NCBI RefSeq assembly: GCF_016008875.1
Contig: NZ_JADTQG010000014.1
Span: forward strand, 1-64,000
From: Ectopseudomonas mendocina
Lineage (GTDB): Bacteria; Pseudomonadota; Gammaproteobacteria; Pseudomonadales; Pseudomonadaceae
Reading direction: 5' to 3'
Length of the DNA: 64,000 nt
The translations under genes and the position numbers were made by a program. Below are positions 20,679 to 29,772 of the stretch, one piece after another (the first letter of the stretch is position 1; each line of letters begins with the position of its first letter). A model generated the notes under the pieces. It was not told the origin of the DNA. It did no database searches and saw nothing but the letters and a program-made list of their open reading frames with translations.

Positions 20679-21146
20679 TTAGCGGCGCAAGCCGATAACC
20701 CGGCCAACGCAGGCCGGCTGTGGCAGTCCCTGATGCTCACTGGCCAGTTGCGCGACCTTGTCGGCCACTTGAGCATCGAACGGCGCCGCGCGGCCGGCGG
20801 CGCTGTCGATGTTCATCAGCATCTGCTCGCTCTCCGCGAGGCTGGCGTTCTCGCCAGGTCGATACAGTGCGTGGTGGATATGCAGGCGTTTGGCGTCATG
20901 CGCCAACAGCTGTGTGCGCACTTCCACCCGCTCGCTCTCTTTCACTTCTGCCAGAAAGTTGAGGTGACACTCCAGGGTGTAGAGCGTGTGTCCGGTGCGC
21001 GTGCGGCCGGTTTCGTCCAGTCCCAGCTCGTCCATCAGCGCATCGGTGGCATGGCTGAAGATCAGCAGATAGAAGGCGTCGCGCAGGTGGCCGTTGTAGT
21101 CGACCCAGTCGTTCTGGATGCTGGTCTGGTAAGTGACAAGGGACAT
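20679..21146 (-). CDS. cdhB: Betainyl-CoA thioesterase CdhB
   Basis: A 155-residue hotdog-fold thioesterase (DWVDYNGHLRDAFYLLIFSHATD). It is the last gene of a minus-strand set cdhA, cdhC, caiX. In P. aeruginosa (PA5385-PA5388) this releases glycine betaine from betainyl-CoA at the end of carnitine breakdown. GGGAG seven bases before the ATG at 21146 decides the start; a longer frame to 21296 runs into a REP. Function follows from synteny plus fold. Confidence 0.9.
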   Translation of the reverse strand: MSLVTYQTSIQNDWVDYNGHLRDAFYLLIFSHATDALMDELGLDETGRTRTGHTLYTLECHLNFLAEVKESERVEVRTQLLAHDAKRLHIHHALYRPGENASLAESEQMLMNIDSAAGRAAPFDAQVADKVAQLASEHQGLPQPACVGRVIGLRR

Positions 21147-21224
21147 GTTCTGTCTCCCGTGGTCCGGCCCGCTGGGCAGTTGATCTGTATCGGAGGAACT
21201 TGGTTTCGAATGTGGGAGCGGACC

Positions 21225-21296
21225 TGTGGGAGCGGACTTGTCCGCGAAAAAGACCAGGCCCAGTGCCAAACCATTCGCGGACAAGTCCGCTCCCAC
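21225..21296. repeat. REP pair between cdhB and cdhA
   Basis: The arm tgtgggagcggacttgtccg plus cga at 21225-21247 is inverted at 21275-21296. An extra partial unit tgtgggagcgga lies at 21211-21222. This is the gtgggagcggacttgtccgc variant of the REPs in this window. Confidence 0.85.
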
Positions 21297-21328
21297 CGAA
21301 AGCTCACCAGCCTAACAACTTCCAGCGC

Positions 21329-22294
21329 TCAGTCGGCGAACGCGAAGCCGTGCTTGGCCTTAGTCTGGCGGATCGCCTCCAGCACCGCCAGCAGGCAGTC
21401 GTCGCGGTAGCGCTCCAAGGTATCCAGACTGCGTTCGCCCTGCTGCTCCGCCGTGCCTTCGACCACCGCGTCGATCAGCTCCTCGGTAAGCTCCGGCGCC
21501 TCCAGGTAGGTCCAGGGCAGTTTCAGCGCCGGCCCGAACTGGGCCATGAAATGGCGCATGCCGGCCGGGCCGCCGGCCAGGGTGTAGGTCAGGAAGCTGC
21601 CCATGAACGACCAGCGCAAGCCGGCACCGAAACGGATCGCATCGTCGATCTCGCCGGTGGACGCCACGCCGTCGTTGACCAGATGCAGCGCCTCGCGCCA
21701 TAGCGCTTCGAGCAGGCGGTCGGCGATAAAACCCGGCACCTCCTTGCGCACGTGCAAGGGGCGCATGCCCAGAGATTCGTAGACCTGCATGGCGGCCTGC
21801 ACCGCCTCGGGCGCGGTCTTCACCCCGCCCACCACCTCCACCAGCGGCAGCAGGTACACGGGATTGAACGGATGGCCGACCACGCAACGCTCAGGGTGCG
21901 TGGCACCCTCGTAGAATTCGCTGGGCAGCAGACCCGAGGTGCTGGAGCCAATCAGCACCTCGGGGCGCGCCGCGGCGCTGATCTTCGCGTGCAACTCGCA
22001 CTTGAGCTCGAGCCTCTCGGGCGCGCTTTCCTGGATGAAGTCGGCCTCGCGTACGCAGTCTTCGATAGTGCTCACGAAGCGCAGGCGCTCCAGCGAGGCA
22101 CCTGCCGCCAGACCCTTTTTCTCCAGCGCTGGCCAGGCGTTGGCCAGGCGCGTGCGCAGCGCAGCCTCGGCACCGGGCGCCGGGTCCCAGGCGATCACAT
22201 CGAGGCCATGGGCCAGGGCGCGGGCAATCCAGCCGGCGCCGATCACGCCGGTGCCAAGGGCGGCGAAGGTTTTGATATCGGTAACGAAGGTCAT
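21329..22294 (-). CDS. cdhA: L-carnitine dehydrogenase CdhA (3-hydroxyacyl-CoA dehydrogenase family)
   Basis: A 321-residue NAD-dependent enzyme oxidising L-carnitine to 3-dehydrocarnitine. The Rossmann motif [17 protein letters not shown] is near the N-terminus. The 3-hydroxyacyl-CoA dehydrogenase family pattern continues with [17 protein letters not shown] and a helical C-terminal domain. The ATG at 22294 ([10 protein letters not shown]) is preceded by CGGAG. Its neighbours cdhC and cdhB supply the next two steps. In some bacteria CdhA and the thioesterase are fused; here they are separate. Confidence 0.94.
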   Translation of the reverse strand: MTFVTDIKTFAALGTGVIGAGWIARALAHGLDVIAWDPAPGAEAALRTRLANAWPALEKKGLAAGASLERLRFVSTIEDCVREADFIQESAPERLELKCELHAKISAAARPEVLIGSSTSGLLPSEFYEGATHPERCVVGHPFNPVYLLPLVEVVGGVKTAPEAVQAAMQVYESLGMRPLHVRKEVPGFIADRLLEALWREALHLVNDGVASTGEIDDAIRFGAGLRWSFMGSFLTYTLAGGPAGMRHFMAQFGPALKLPWTYLEAPELTEELIDAVVEGTAEQQGERSLDTLERYRDDCLLAVLEAIRQTKAKHGFAFAD

Positions 22295-22307
22295 GGTGAA
22301 CTCCGGT

Positions 22308-22366
22308 GGCCCGGATGCAATCCGGGGCATGGCAGGTGAAGTTTTCCCGGATTTCATCCGGGCTAC
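22308..22366. repeat. REP pair of the cccggat type upstream of cdhA
   Basis: Two palindromes, ggcccggatgcaatccgggg and cccggatttcatccgggcta, sit inside the 134-bp cdhC-cdhA gap. The unit ends just before the cdhA ribosome site. Confidence 0.85.
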
Positions 22367-22373
22367 GGGGCTG

Positions 22374-22433
22374 TGTAGGAGCGAATTTATTCGCGAAAAT
22401 CGCGGCACAATCGCGAATAAATTCGCTCCTACA
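22374..22433. repeat. REP pair overlapping the cdhC stop codon
   Basis: The arm 22374-22396 (tgtaggagcgaatttattcg plus cga) is exactly inverted at 22411-22433. The TAG inside the distal arm is the stop codon of cdhC at 22429-22431. It has the same core as the palindrome at 19-60. Confidence 0.9.
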
Positions 22434-23316
22434 GCCTGGCCTTGAGCTTCATCCTTTCCCGCCCCTCGGCCGGGGTCAGGGCGCGGCCGCCGAGGCGTTC
22501 GATGATCTCGATGGCACGTTCGACCAGCTGGCCGTTGCTGGCGTGCACACCGCGATCCAGCCAGATGTTGTCCTCCAGGCCGACCCGCACGTGACCGCCA
22601 AGCAGCATGGCCTGGGCGACCATGGGCATCTGCATGCGGCCGATGCCGAAGCCGGCCCAGGTGACGCCCGGCGGCAGGTTGTCGGCCATGGCCTTCATGG
22701 TCGTGGTGTCGGCCGGCGCGCCCCAGGGAATGCCCAGACACAGCTGGATCAGCGGATCGTCCAGCAAGCCTTCCTTGATCATCTGCTTGGCGAACCACAG
22801 ATGGCCGGTATCGAAGATTTCCAGTTCGGCCTTCACCCCCAGCTCGGTAATGCGCTTGGCGCCGGCCCGCAGTTGCGCCGGGGTGGAGACGTAGATGAAG
22901 TCGCCGTCACCGAAATTCAGCGTGCCGCAGTCCAGCGTGCAGATTTCCGGCAGCAGTTCCTCGACATGCGCCAGGCGGGTGAGCGGCCCGACCAGGTCAG
23001 TGCCGGCGCCGAACTCCAGCGGCTGCTCGCCGCGACCGATTTCCAGATCACCGCCCATGCCAGCGGTGAGGTTGATGATCACGTCGGTGTCGCTTTCGCG
23101 GATGCGCTCGACCACCTCGCGGTACAGCGCCACATCGCGACTCGGCTTGCCGGTCTGCGGATCACGCACATGACAGTGGGCGACGGTGGCGCCGGCCTTG
23201 GCCGCCTCGATGGCAGCCGCCGCGATTTCCTTGGGCGTGACCGGGATCGCCGGGTGCTTGCCGACGGTGTCGCCAGCGCCGGTCACCGCGCAGGTGACGA
23301 TAACCTCGTAGTTCAT
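22429..23316 (-). CDS. cdhC: 3-dehydrocarnitine:acetyl-CoA trimethylamine transferase CdhC (BKACE family)
   Basis: A 295-residue beta-keto acid cleavage enzyme. The zinc-binding [10 protein letters not shown] is near residue 46 and the TIM-barrel pattern continues with GMGGDLEIG and [10 protein letters not shown]. It converts dehydrocarnitine and acetyl-CoA to betainyl-CoA and acetoacetate. The ATG at 23316 ([13 protein letters not shown]) has GGAAAGGA upstream. The stop codon is inside a REP element, so the C-terminus ends exactly at the repeat. Confidence 0.94.
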   Translation of the reverse strand: MNYEVIVTCAVTGAGDTVGKHPAIPVTPKEIAAAAIEAAKAGATVAHCHVRDPQTGKPSRDVALYREVVERIRESDTDVIINLTAGMGGDLEIGRGEQPLEFGAGTDLVGPLTRLAHVEELLPEICTLDCGTLNFGDGDFIYVSTPAQLRAGAKRITELGVKAELEIFDTGHLWFAKQMIKEGLLDDPLIQLCLGIPWGAPADTTTMKAMADNLPPGVTWAGFGIGRMQMPMVAQAMLLGGHVRVGLEDNIWLDRGVHASNGQLVERAIEIIERLGGRALTPAEGRERMKLKARL

Positions 23317-23415
23317 TTTCGACTGTCCTTTCCGGGGGCGAACGGAAGCCGACGGCATTGCCGCAGGCATTGAGCAAATAGGGGAATCAGCGCCGGTCGA
23401 ACCGGCGCTCGCGTA

Positions 23416-24348
23416 TCAGTTGCCAGCGACCAGCGAAACGCTGGCGGGCTTGCCGTCCAGGGTGGTGACGCCATCGAGCCAGGCCTCGACCACCTGCGGA
23501 TTGGCCTTGATCCAGTCGCGCGCCACCTGCGCAGGCTGCTTGCGATCCATGATCGGCTGCATCAGCTCGGCTTCCTGCGCGCTGGTGAAGCGCAGGCTGG
23601 TCAGCAGGCGGTTGGCGTTGGGACAGCGCTCGGCGTAGTCCGGCGCGGTCACGGTGGAAACCGTGGCGGCACCATCGTTGGGGCCGAACACGTCCTCGGT
23701 GCCGGTCAGATAGGTGATCTGCATCGACAGGTTCATCGGGTGTGGTTTCCAGCCAAAGAACACCACGGGTTTCTCATTGCGCACGGCACGGCCAACGGCG
23801 GCGAGCATGCCGGCTTCGCTGGACTCCACCAGTTTGAAGCCGCCAAGGCCGAACTGGTTGGAATCGATCATCTTCTGGATCGCCGTATTGGCGCCTGAGC
23901 CGGCCTCGATGCCGTAGATCTTGCCGTCCAGTTCATCCTTGAACTTGGCGATATCGGCAAGAGTTTTCAGGCCCTTGTCGGCGGTGTAGCTGGGCACGGC
24001 GAGCACGGCCACGGCGTCATCCAGCGACGGCTCGGCCGCGACCTTGACCGCGCCGGCATCGAGGAAGGGTTTGATGTTGTCGTCCATGATCGGCTTCCAG
24101 TACCCGAGGAAGGCATCGATTTGCCCCTTCTGGATACCGGCGAAGATGATCTGTTGCGAGGCCTGGGTCTGCTTGGTTTCGTAGCCGAGCCCCTGCAGCA
24201 ACTCGCTGGCGACGGCGGTGGTGGCGACCACGTCGGTCCAGCCGACGGCGCCGATGCGAACGTTCTTGCAACTGGCATCGTCGGCCAGCAGGGAAGTACT
24301 GAACAGGCTCAGGGTGCAGCACGCGGCCAGTGCGGTAAGACCTTTCAT
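23416..24348 (-). CDS. caiX: Carnitine-binding periplasmic protein CaiX
   Basis: A 310-residue OpuAC/ChoX-type binding protein with a signal peptide. The quaternary-ammonium cage residues appear as VGWTDV, GYWKP and FGWKPHPMN. A Cys pair (SCKN and ERCPN) probably forms a disulfide. It heads the caiX-cdhC-cdhA-cdhB set. In P. aeruginosa CaiX feeds carnitine to the CbcVW transporter. AGGAG precedes the ATG. Substrate is inferred from synteny and could be checked by binding. Confidence 0.92.
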   Translation of the reverse strand: MKGLTALAACCTLSLFSTSLLADDASCKNVRIGAVGWTDVVATTAVASELLQGLGYETKQTQASQQIIFAGIQKGQIDAFLGYWKPIMDDNIKPFLDAGAVKVAAEPSLDDAVAVLAVPSYTADKGLKTLADIAKFKDELDGKIYGIEAGSGANTAIQKMIDSNQFGLGGFKLVESSEAGMLAAVGRAVRNEKPVVFFGWKPHPMNLSMQITYLTGTEDVFGPNDGAATVSTVTAPDYAERCPNANRLLTSLRFTSAQEAELMQPIMDRKQPAQVARDWIKANPQVVEAWLDGVTTLDGKPASVSLVAGN

Positions 24349-24583
24349 CTGGGTGCTCCTTATCGTGTCACAGCGGTTTTATTTCGTTTTTCTAGAGGCC
24401 ATGACGGCCCCCACCGTGCTCGGGTTCATAGTCGCCCGATGAAGACACCTTACGCCGGGACACGATGCAGAACTCGCACTCTGCCGACCGTTAATTGACC
24501 CATACCGACTATTTTTTTCACAGCACGCTATTCGGTTGCTAGGCTGTGATTTCGTCGGAGTCCGCATGCCCTGCGAAATCCAT

Positions 24584-24605
24584 CCCGGATTGCATCCGGG
24601 CTACC
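24584..24605. repeat. Single REP unit upstream of cdhR
   Basis: One cccggattgcatccgggcta palindrome lies 22 bases before the cdhR start, in the 279-bp gap that carries the divergent caiX and cdhR promoters. Confidence 0.75.
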
Positions 24606-24627
24606 AGCAACCCTGTTCGCCACCTAC

Positions 24628-25572
24628 ATGTCCCAGACCTTCTGCTTCCTGCTGCTGCCCGGCTTTTCCATGATGGGCCTGATGTCGGCCATCGAGCCGC
24701 TGCGCGTGGCCAATCGCTTTCGCGGCGAGCTGTATCGCTGGCGTTTGCTCAGCCAGGACGGTAACGCCGTGCAGGCGAGCAATGGCATGTCGCTGAACGT
24801 CGACGGTGCGCTGGAACTGCCGGAGGCAACCCGGGCGCTGTTCGTGGTGGCCGGTTTCGAGCCATTGGCGCACTACGACCACCACCTGGCGCACTGGCTG
24901 CAACGGCGCGAGCCGGAGCTGGCTGTGCTTGGCGGCATCGACACGGGCAGCTTCGTGCTGGCCGAGGCAGGGCTGTTCCAGCACCAGCGCCTGACCCTGC
25001 ATTGGGAAGCCATCGATGCCTTTCGCGAGCGTTACCCAGCGCTACTGGTGACCCAGGAGCTGTTCGAGATCGACGGTAAGCGCATCACCAGCGCGGGCGG
25101 TACCAGCAGCTTGGACTTGATGCTGGGGCTGATCGGCCAGGAACACGGCGAGACGCTTGCGGTGCAGGTCTCGGAACAGTTCGTGGTCAGCCGTATCCGC
25201 ACGCGCCTGGATCACCAGCGCATGCAGGTGGCCAGCCGCTACGACCTGCACAACAAGAAGCTGGTGCGAGTGATCGGCGAGATGGAGCGCCAGTGCGAAC
25301 AACCACTGTCCAGTGAGGCGCTGGCCGAGCAGGTAGGCATCAGCGTGCGTCAGCTGGAGCGCCTGTTTCGCCATCACCTGGGCACCACGCCATCGGCCTT
25401 CTATCTCGACCTGCGCCTGGACAAGGCGCGCCAGTTGCTGCGCCAGAGCGACCTCAGCGTGCTGGAAGTGGGCCTGGCGTGCGGCTTCGACTCGGCTTCC
25501 TACTTCTCGCGCTGCTATCGCAGGCGCTTCGCCGCCAGCCCCAGCCAGGATCGCCGCGAGCGGCTGGACTGA
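24628..25572 (+). CDS. cdhR: Carnitine catabolism regulator CdhR (GlxA/AraC family)
   Basis: A 314-residue regulator: an N-terminal DJ-1/PfpI-like ligand domain (CFLLLPGFSMMGLMSAIEPL) and a C-terminal double helix-turn-helix of AraC type (LAEQVGISVRQLERLFR, LEVGLACGFDSASYFSRCYRR). It is divergent from caiX and matches the P. aeruginosa position of cdhR. It is expected to activate the carnitine genes. No strong ribosome site precedes the ATG at 24628, so the start is tentative. Confidence 0.9.
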   Translation: MSQTFCFLLLPGFSMMGLMSAIEPLRVANRFRGELYRWRLLSQDGNAVQASNGMSLNVDGALELPEATRALFVVAGFEPLAHYDHHLAHWLQRREPELAVLGGIDTGSFVLAEAGLFQHQRLTLHWEAIDAFRERYPALLVTQELFEIDGKRITSAGGTSSLDLMLGLIGQEHGETLAVQVSEQFVVSRIRTRLDHQRMQVASRYDLHNKKLVRVIGEMERQCEQPLSSEALAEQVGISVRQLERLFRHHLGTTPSAFYLDLRLDKARQLLRQSDLSVLEVGLACGFDSASYFSRCYRRRFAASPSQDRRERLD

Positions 25573-25586
25573 ATGCACAGCCGCCC

Positions 25587-25648
25587 GTAGGAGCGGCTTC
25601 AGCGCCGTCATGCCGTCAACAATCGTTGCTAAAGCCGCTCTCCTACAG
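25587..25648. repeat. REP pair after cdhR
   Basis: gtaggagcggcttcagcgcc is inverted imperfectly as gctaaagccgctctcctaca around a 21-bp centre. It follows the cdhR stop by about 15 bases. The rest of the 239-bp gap to 25812 likely holds the promoter of the dgc gene cluster, but I could not assign a box. Confidence 0.75.
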
Positions 25649-25811
25649 GTGACGAGGTGCGCAGGGCGAACATATCCGTTCGCGACCTCGGCTTGACGCT
25701 TTCGGCAAACCCCCAGTCGTTTTTGTACCGGGTCGGCCAGCCCCCCAGGGATAAGCTCTCCCCAAAGCGCCGACAGCCGTCTCGGCGCATCAGTATTAGG
25801 GGACAAGCCTG

Positions 25812-26789
25812 ATGAGCCCAGCCGAATTGCACGCCGACAGCATCGTCATCGACGGTCTGATCATCGCCAAATGGAACCGCGAACTGTTCGAAGACATGCG
25901 CAAAGGCGGCCTGACCGCCGCCAACTGCACCGTGTCGGTATGGGAAGGTTTCCAGGCCACCGTCAACAGCATCGCTGCCAGCAGCAAGCTGATCCGCGAG
26001 AACAGCGACCTGGTGATGCCGGTGCGCACCACCGCCGACATCCGCAAGGCCAAGGAGCTGGGCAAGACCGGCATCATCTATGGCTTCCAGAACGCCCACG
26101 CGTTCGAGGACCAGATCGGCTACGTCGAGGTGTTCAAGCAGCTCGGCGTGGGCATCGTGCAGATGTGCTACAACACCCAGAACCTGATCGGCACCGGCTG
26201 CTACGAGCGTGACGGCGGCCTATCCGGCTTCGGCCGCGAGATCGTCGCCGAGATGAACCGCGTGGGCATCATGTGCGACCTGTCGCACGTCGGCTCGAAG
26301 ACTTCCGAGGAAGTCATCCTCGAATCGAAGAAGCCGGTGACCTACTCGCACTGCCTGCCTTCCGGCCTGAAAGAGCACCCGCGCAACAAGTCCGACGAGG
26401 AACTGAAGTTCATCGCCGACCATGGCGGTTTCGTCGGCGTGACCATGTTCGCGCCGTTCCTGGCCAAGGGCATCGACTCGACCATCGACGACTACGCCGA
26501 AGCCATCGAGTACGTGATGAACATCGTCGGTGAAGACGCCATCGGTATCGGTACCGACTTCACCCAGGGCCACGGCAAGGAATTCTTCGAATACCTGACC
26601 CACGACAAGGGCTACGCCCGTCGCCTGACCAACTTCGGCAAGATCATCAACCCGCTGGGCATCCGCACCGTGGGCGAGTTCCCCAACCTCACCGAAACCC
26701 TGCTCAAACGCGGCCACTCCGAGCGCGTGGTGCGCAAGATCATGGGCGAGAACTGGGTGCGCGTACTGGCCGACGTCTGGGGCGAGTAA
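25812..26789 (+). CDS. Membrane dipeptidase family protein of the dimethylglycine operon
   Basis: A 325-residue M19-type (renal dipeptidase) amidohydrolase. It has CDLSHVGSKTSEEV, YSHC and GIGTDFTQGHG, with His/Asp metal ligands. In P. aeruginosa the orthologous gene (PA5396) starts the operon for dimethylglycine use. Its natural substrate is not established, and an amidase or dipeptidase role is possible. It begins the plus-strand run to 34229. Confidence 0.9.
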   Translation: MSPAELHADSIVIDGLIIAKWNRELFEDMRKGGLTAANCTVSVWEGFQATVNSIAASSKLIRENSDLVMPVRTTADIRKAKELGKTGIIYGFQNAHAFEDQIGYVEVFKQLGVGIVQMCYNTQNLIGTGCYERDGGLSGFGREIVAEMNRVGIMCDLSHVGSKTSEEVILESKKPVTYSHCLPSGLKEHPRNKSDEELKFIADHGGFVGVTMFAPFLAKGIDSTIDDYAEAIEYVMNIVGEDAIGIGTDFTQGHGKEFFEYLTHDKGYARRLTNFGKIINPLGIRTVGEFPNLTETLLKRGHSERVVRKIMGENWVRVLADVWGE

Positions 26790-26802
26790 GCCTTTTTAAC
26801 AG

Positions 26803-26911
26803 CCCCTCTCCCTAACCCTCTCCCGCAAGCGGGAGAGGGGACTGGCCCACAGAGCACCGCAGTGGCTCTGCTCCCCTCTCCCATTTATGGGAGAGGGGCC
26901 GGGGGAGAGGG
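26803..26911. repeat. Intergenic cccctctccctaaccctctcc repeat
   Basis: Inverted ctctcccgcaagcgggagag plus a second hairpin ctcccatttatgggag. A relative with the same words sits at 29625-29727 in the same operon. This repeat type occurs in several proteobacteria (general knowledge). It separates two co-directional genes. Confidence 0.8.
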
Positions 26912-26944
26912 CAAACAACCAACGAATTCTGGAGCTAAAAACAC

Positions 26945-27475
26945 ATGGCCACCCACGCCCCCGAAATGCCCATCCTGGTCGACGACGAAACCGGCGTCTG
27001 GACCACCGATGCCCTGCCGATGCTCTACGTGCCGCGGCATTTCTTCGTCAACAACCATATCGGCATCGAGGAAGTGCTCGGCGCCGAGAAGTACGCCGAG
27101 ATTCTCTACAAGGCCGGCTACAAGTCCGCCTGGCACTGGTGCGAGAAGGAAGCCGAGTGCCATGGCCTGTCCGGCGTAGCGGTATTCGAGCACTACATGA
27201 AGCGCCTGTCGCAGCGTGGCTGGGGCCTGTTCAAGATTGAGTCGATCGATCTCGACGCCGGCACCTGCGAAGTGCGCCTGGATCACTCGGCCTTCGTCTA
27301 CGTCTACGGCAAGTGCGGGCGCCCGGTCGACTACATGTTCACCGGCTGGTTCGCTGGCGCCATGGACCAGATCCTTCAGGCTCAGGGCAGCAGCATCCGC
27401 ACCGTCGCCGAGCAGGTCTACGGCGCCTCGCAGGAAGGCCATGACCACGGCCTGTTCCGCGTCAAACCGCTCTAA
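26945..27475 (+). CDS. DUF5943 / V4R-like domain protein
   Basis: A 176-residue protein resembling 4-vinyl-reductase-like (V4R) ligand-binding domains: HFFVNNHIGIEEVLGAEKYA at the start and GRPVDYMFTGWFAGAMDQIL near the end. Conserved Cys and His (WHWCEKEAECHG) could bind a metal. It corresponds in place to PA5397. The role in dimethylglycine use is unknown. GGAG precedes the ATG. Confidence 0.85.
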   Translation: MATHAPEMPILVDDETGVWTTDALPMLYVPRHFFVNNHIGIEEVLGAEKYAEILYKAGYKSAWHWCEKEAECHGLSGVAVFEHYMKRLSQRGWGLFKIESIDLDAGTCEVRLDHSAFVYVYGKCGRPVDYMFTGWFAGAMDQILQAQGSSIRTVAEQVYGASQEGHDHGLFRVKPL

Positions 27476-27559
27476 ACAATAAAGACAGGAGGGAGGGCTT
27501 CACGCCACTGAAGCACCTCCAACCAGAGACCCCAGGCCGCTTTCCGTGAGGGTGCCGCA

Positions 27560-29620
27560 ATGGCTTTTGAAGCAATGTTCCAGCCGATCCAGATCGGCAA
27601 ACTGACCATCCGCAACCGTGTGCTTTCCACCGCACACGCCGAGGTCTACGCCACCGACGGCGGCATGACCACCGAGCGCTACGTCAAATACTACGAAGAG
27701 AAAGCCAAGGGCGGCATCGGCCTGGCCATCTGCGGCGGCTCGTCCGTGGTCGCCATCGACAGCCCGCAGGAGTGGTGGAGCTCGGTCAACCTGTCCACCG
27801 ATCGCATCATTCCGCACTTCCAGAATCTTGCTGACGCCATGCACAAGCATGGCGCCAAGATCATGATCCAGATTACCCACATGGGTCGTCGCTCGCGCTG
27901 GGACGGTTTCAACTGGCCGACCCTGATGTCGCCGTCCGGCATCCGCGAACCCGTACACCGCGCCACCTGCAAGACCATCGAGATCGAGGAAATCTGGCGC
28001 ATCATCGACAACTACGCGCAAGCCGCACGTCGCGCCAAAGAGGGCGGCCTGGACGGCGTCGAGCTGTCCGCCGTGCACCAGCACCTGATCGACCAGTTCT
28101 GGTCGCCGCGCGTGAACAAGCGTACCGACGAATGGGGCGGCACCTTCGAAGGCCGCATGAAGTTCGGCCTGGAAGTGCTCAAGGCCGTGCGCAAGGAGGT
28201 CGGCGACGATTTCTGCGTCGGCATGCGCATCACCGGTGACGAATTCCACCCGGACGGTCTGTCGCATGAGGACATGAAGCAGATCGCGGCGTATTACGAC
28301 GCCACCGGCATGCTCGACTTCATCGGCGTGGTCGGCTCGGGCTGTGACACCCACAACACCCTGGCCAACGTCATCCCCAACATGAGCTTCCCGCCGGAGC
28401 CGTTCCTGCATCTGGCCGCCGGCATCAAGGAAGTGGTCAAGGTGCCGGTGCTGCACGCGCAGAACATCAAGGATCCGAACCAGGCCACGCGCATTCTCGA
28501 AGGCGGCTACGTCGACATGGTCGGCATGACCCGTGCGCACATGGCCGACCCGCACCTGATCGCTAAGATCAAGATGGGCCAGATCGACCAGATCAAGCAG
28601 TGCGTCGGCGCCAACTACTGCATCGACCGCCAGTACCAGGGCCTGGACGTGCTGTGCATCCAGAACGCCGCGACCAGCCGTGAATACATGGGCGTGCCGC
28701 ACATCATCGAGAAAACCACTGGCGCCAAGCGCAAGGTGGTGATCGTCGGCGGTGGCCCGGCCGGTATGGAGGCCGCGCGCGTGGCCGCCGAACGTGGCCA
28801 TGACGTGACCCTGTTCGAGAAGCAGGAACAATTGGGCGGGCAGATCACCCTGGCCTCCAAGGCTCCGCAGCGCGATCAGATCGCCGGGATTACCCGCTGG
28901 TACCAGCTGGAGCTGGCGCGTCTGGGCATCGATCTGCGCCTGGGCACCGGCGCTGACGCGGCGAGCATCCTCGACCTGCGTCCGGACATCGTGGTGCTGG
29001 CCAACGGCGGCCATCCATTCCTCGAGCAGAACGAACACTGGGGCGCTGACGAAGGCTTGGTGGTGAGCAGCTGGGACGTGCTCTCGGGCAAGGTTGCACC
29101 GGGCAAGAACGTGCTGGTGTACGACACCATCTGCGAATTCACCGGCATGTCCGTGGCCGACTACCTGGCCGACAAGGGCGCGCAGGTGGAGATCGTCACC
29201 GACGATATCAAGCCGGGCGTAGCCATCGGTGGTACCAGCTTCCCGACCTACTACCGCAGCCTGTACCCGAAAGAAGTGATCATGACCGGCGACCTGATGC
29301 TGGAGAAGGTCTACCGCGAGGGCGACAAGCTGGTCGCCGTGCTGGAGAACGAATACACCGGCGCCAAGGAAGAGCGCGTGGTCGACCAGGTGGTGGTGGA
29401 GAACGGCGTCCGTCCGGACGAAAGCATCTACTACGCACTCAAGCAGGGTTCGCGCAACAAGGGTCAGATTGACGTGGAGGCGCTGTTCGCGATCAAGCCG
29501 CAGCCTTGCCTGTCCGAGCCGGGCGATGGCTATCTGCTGTTCCGCATCGGCGACTGCGTGGCCCAGCGCAACACCCACGCGGCGATCTACGACGCCCTGC
29601 GCCTGTGCAAGGACTTTTAA
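27560..29620 (+). CDS. dgcA: Dimethylglycine demethylase subunit DgcA
   Basis: A 686-residue old-yellow-enzyme/trimethylamine dehydrogenase-like protein: an FMN TIM barrel (to about residue 340), a short cysteine segment, and a FAD/NAD-type Rossmann domain (VVIVGGGPAGMEAARVAAERG near residue 395). With DgcB it converts dimethylglycine to sarcosine. The cysteine segment reads C348VGANYC354 with a further C366. The family usually has CxxCxxxC, and the second Cys is Ala here. Confidence 0.93.
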   Translation: MAFEAMFQPIQIGKLTIRNRVLSTAHAEVYATDGGMTTERYVKYYEEKAKGGIGLAICGGSSVVAIDSPQEWWSSVNLSTDRIIPHFQNLADAMHKHGAKIMIQITHMGRRSRWDGFNWPTLMSPSGIREPVHRATCKTIEIEEIWRIIDNYAQAARRAKEGGLDGVELSAVHQHLIDQFWSPRVNKRTDEWGGTFEGRMKFGLEVLKAVRKEVGDDFCVGMRITGDEFHPDGLSHEDMKQIAAYYDATGMLDFIGVVGSGCDTHNTLANVIPNMSFPPEPFLHLAAGIKEVVKVPVLHAQNIKDPNQATRILEGGYVDMVGMTRAHMADPHLIAKIKMGQIDQIKQCVGANYCIDRQYQGLDVLCIQNAATSREYMGVPHIIEKTTGAKRKVVIVGGGPAGMEAARVAAERGHDVTLFEKQEQLGGQITLASKAPQRDQIAGITRWYQLELARLGIDLRLGTGADAASILDLRPDIVVLANGGHPFLEQNEHWGADEGLVVSSWDVLSGKVAPGKNVLVYDTICEFTGMSVADYLADKGAQVEIVTDDIKPGVAIGGTSFPTYYRSLYPKEVIMTGDLMLEKVYREGDKLVAVLENEYTGAKEERVVDQVVVENGVRPDESIYYALKQGSRNKGQIDVEALFAIKPQPCLSEPGDGYLLFRIGDCVAQRNTHAAIYDALRLCKDF

Positions 29621-29624
29621 GCGG

Positions 29625-29727
29625 CCCCCTCTCCCGCTTGCGGGAGAGGGCGGGGGGAGAGGGTGATCTGCCAACTCGGTAGCGGGCCACTCCCCTCTCC
29701 CTAACCCTCTCCCCCAAGGGAGAGGGA
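29625..29727. repeat. Intergenic ctctccc repeat between dgcA and dgcB
   Basis: Two hairpins, ctctcccgcttgcgggagag and ctctcccccaagggagag, related to the repeat at 26803-26911. It lies within the 152-bp gap before dgcB, whose ribosome site AAGGAG follows. Confidence 0.8.
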
Positions 29728-29772
29728 ACTGGTTCGGCGTAACTCTCTCGGTCCCGCCAAGGAGACCAACCG

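Noticed and set aside
27560..29620. 2,4-dienoyl-CoA reductase annotation for dgcA
   Set aside because: The fold is shared, but synteny with dgcB, the ETF pair and a GbdR gene supports dimethylglycine demethylase.
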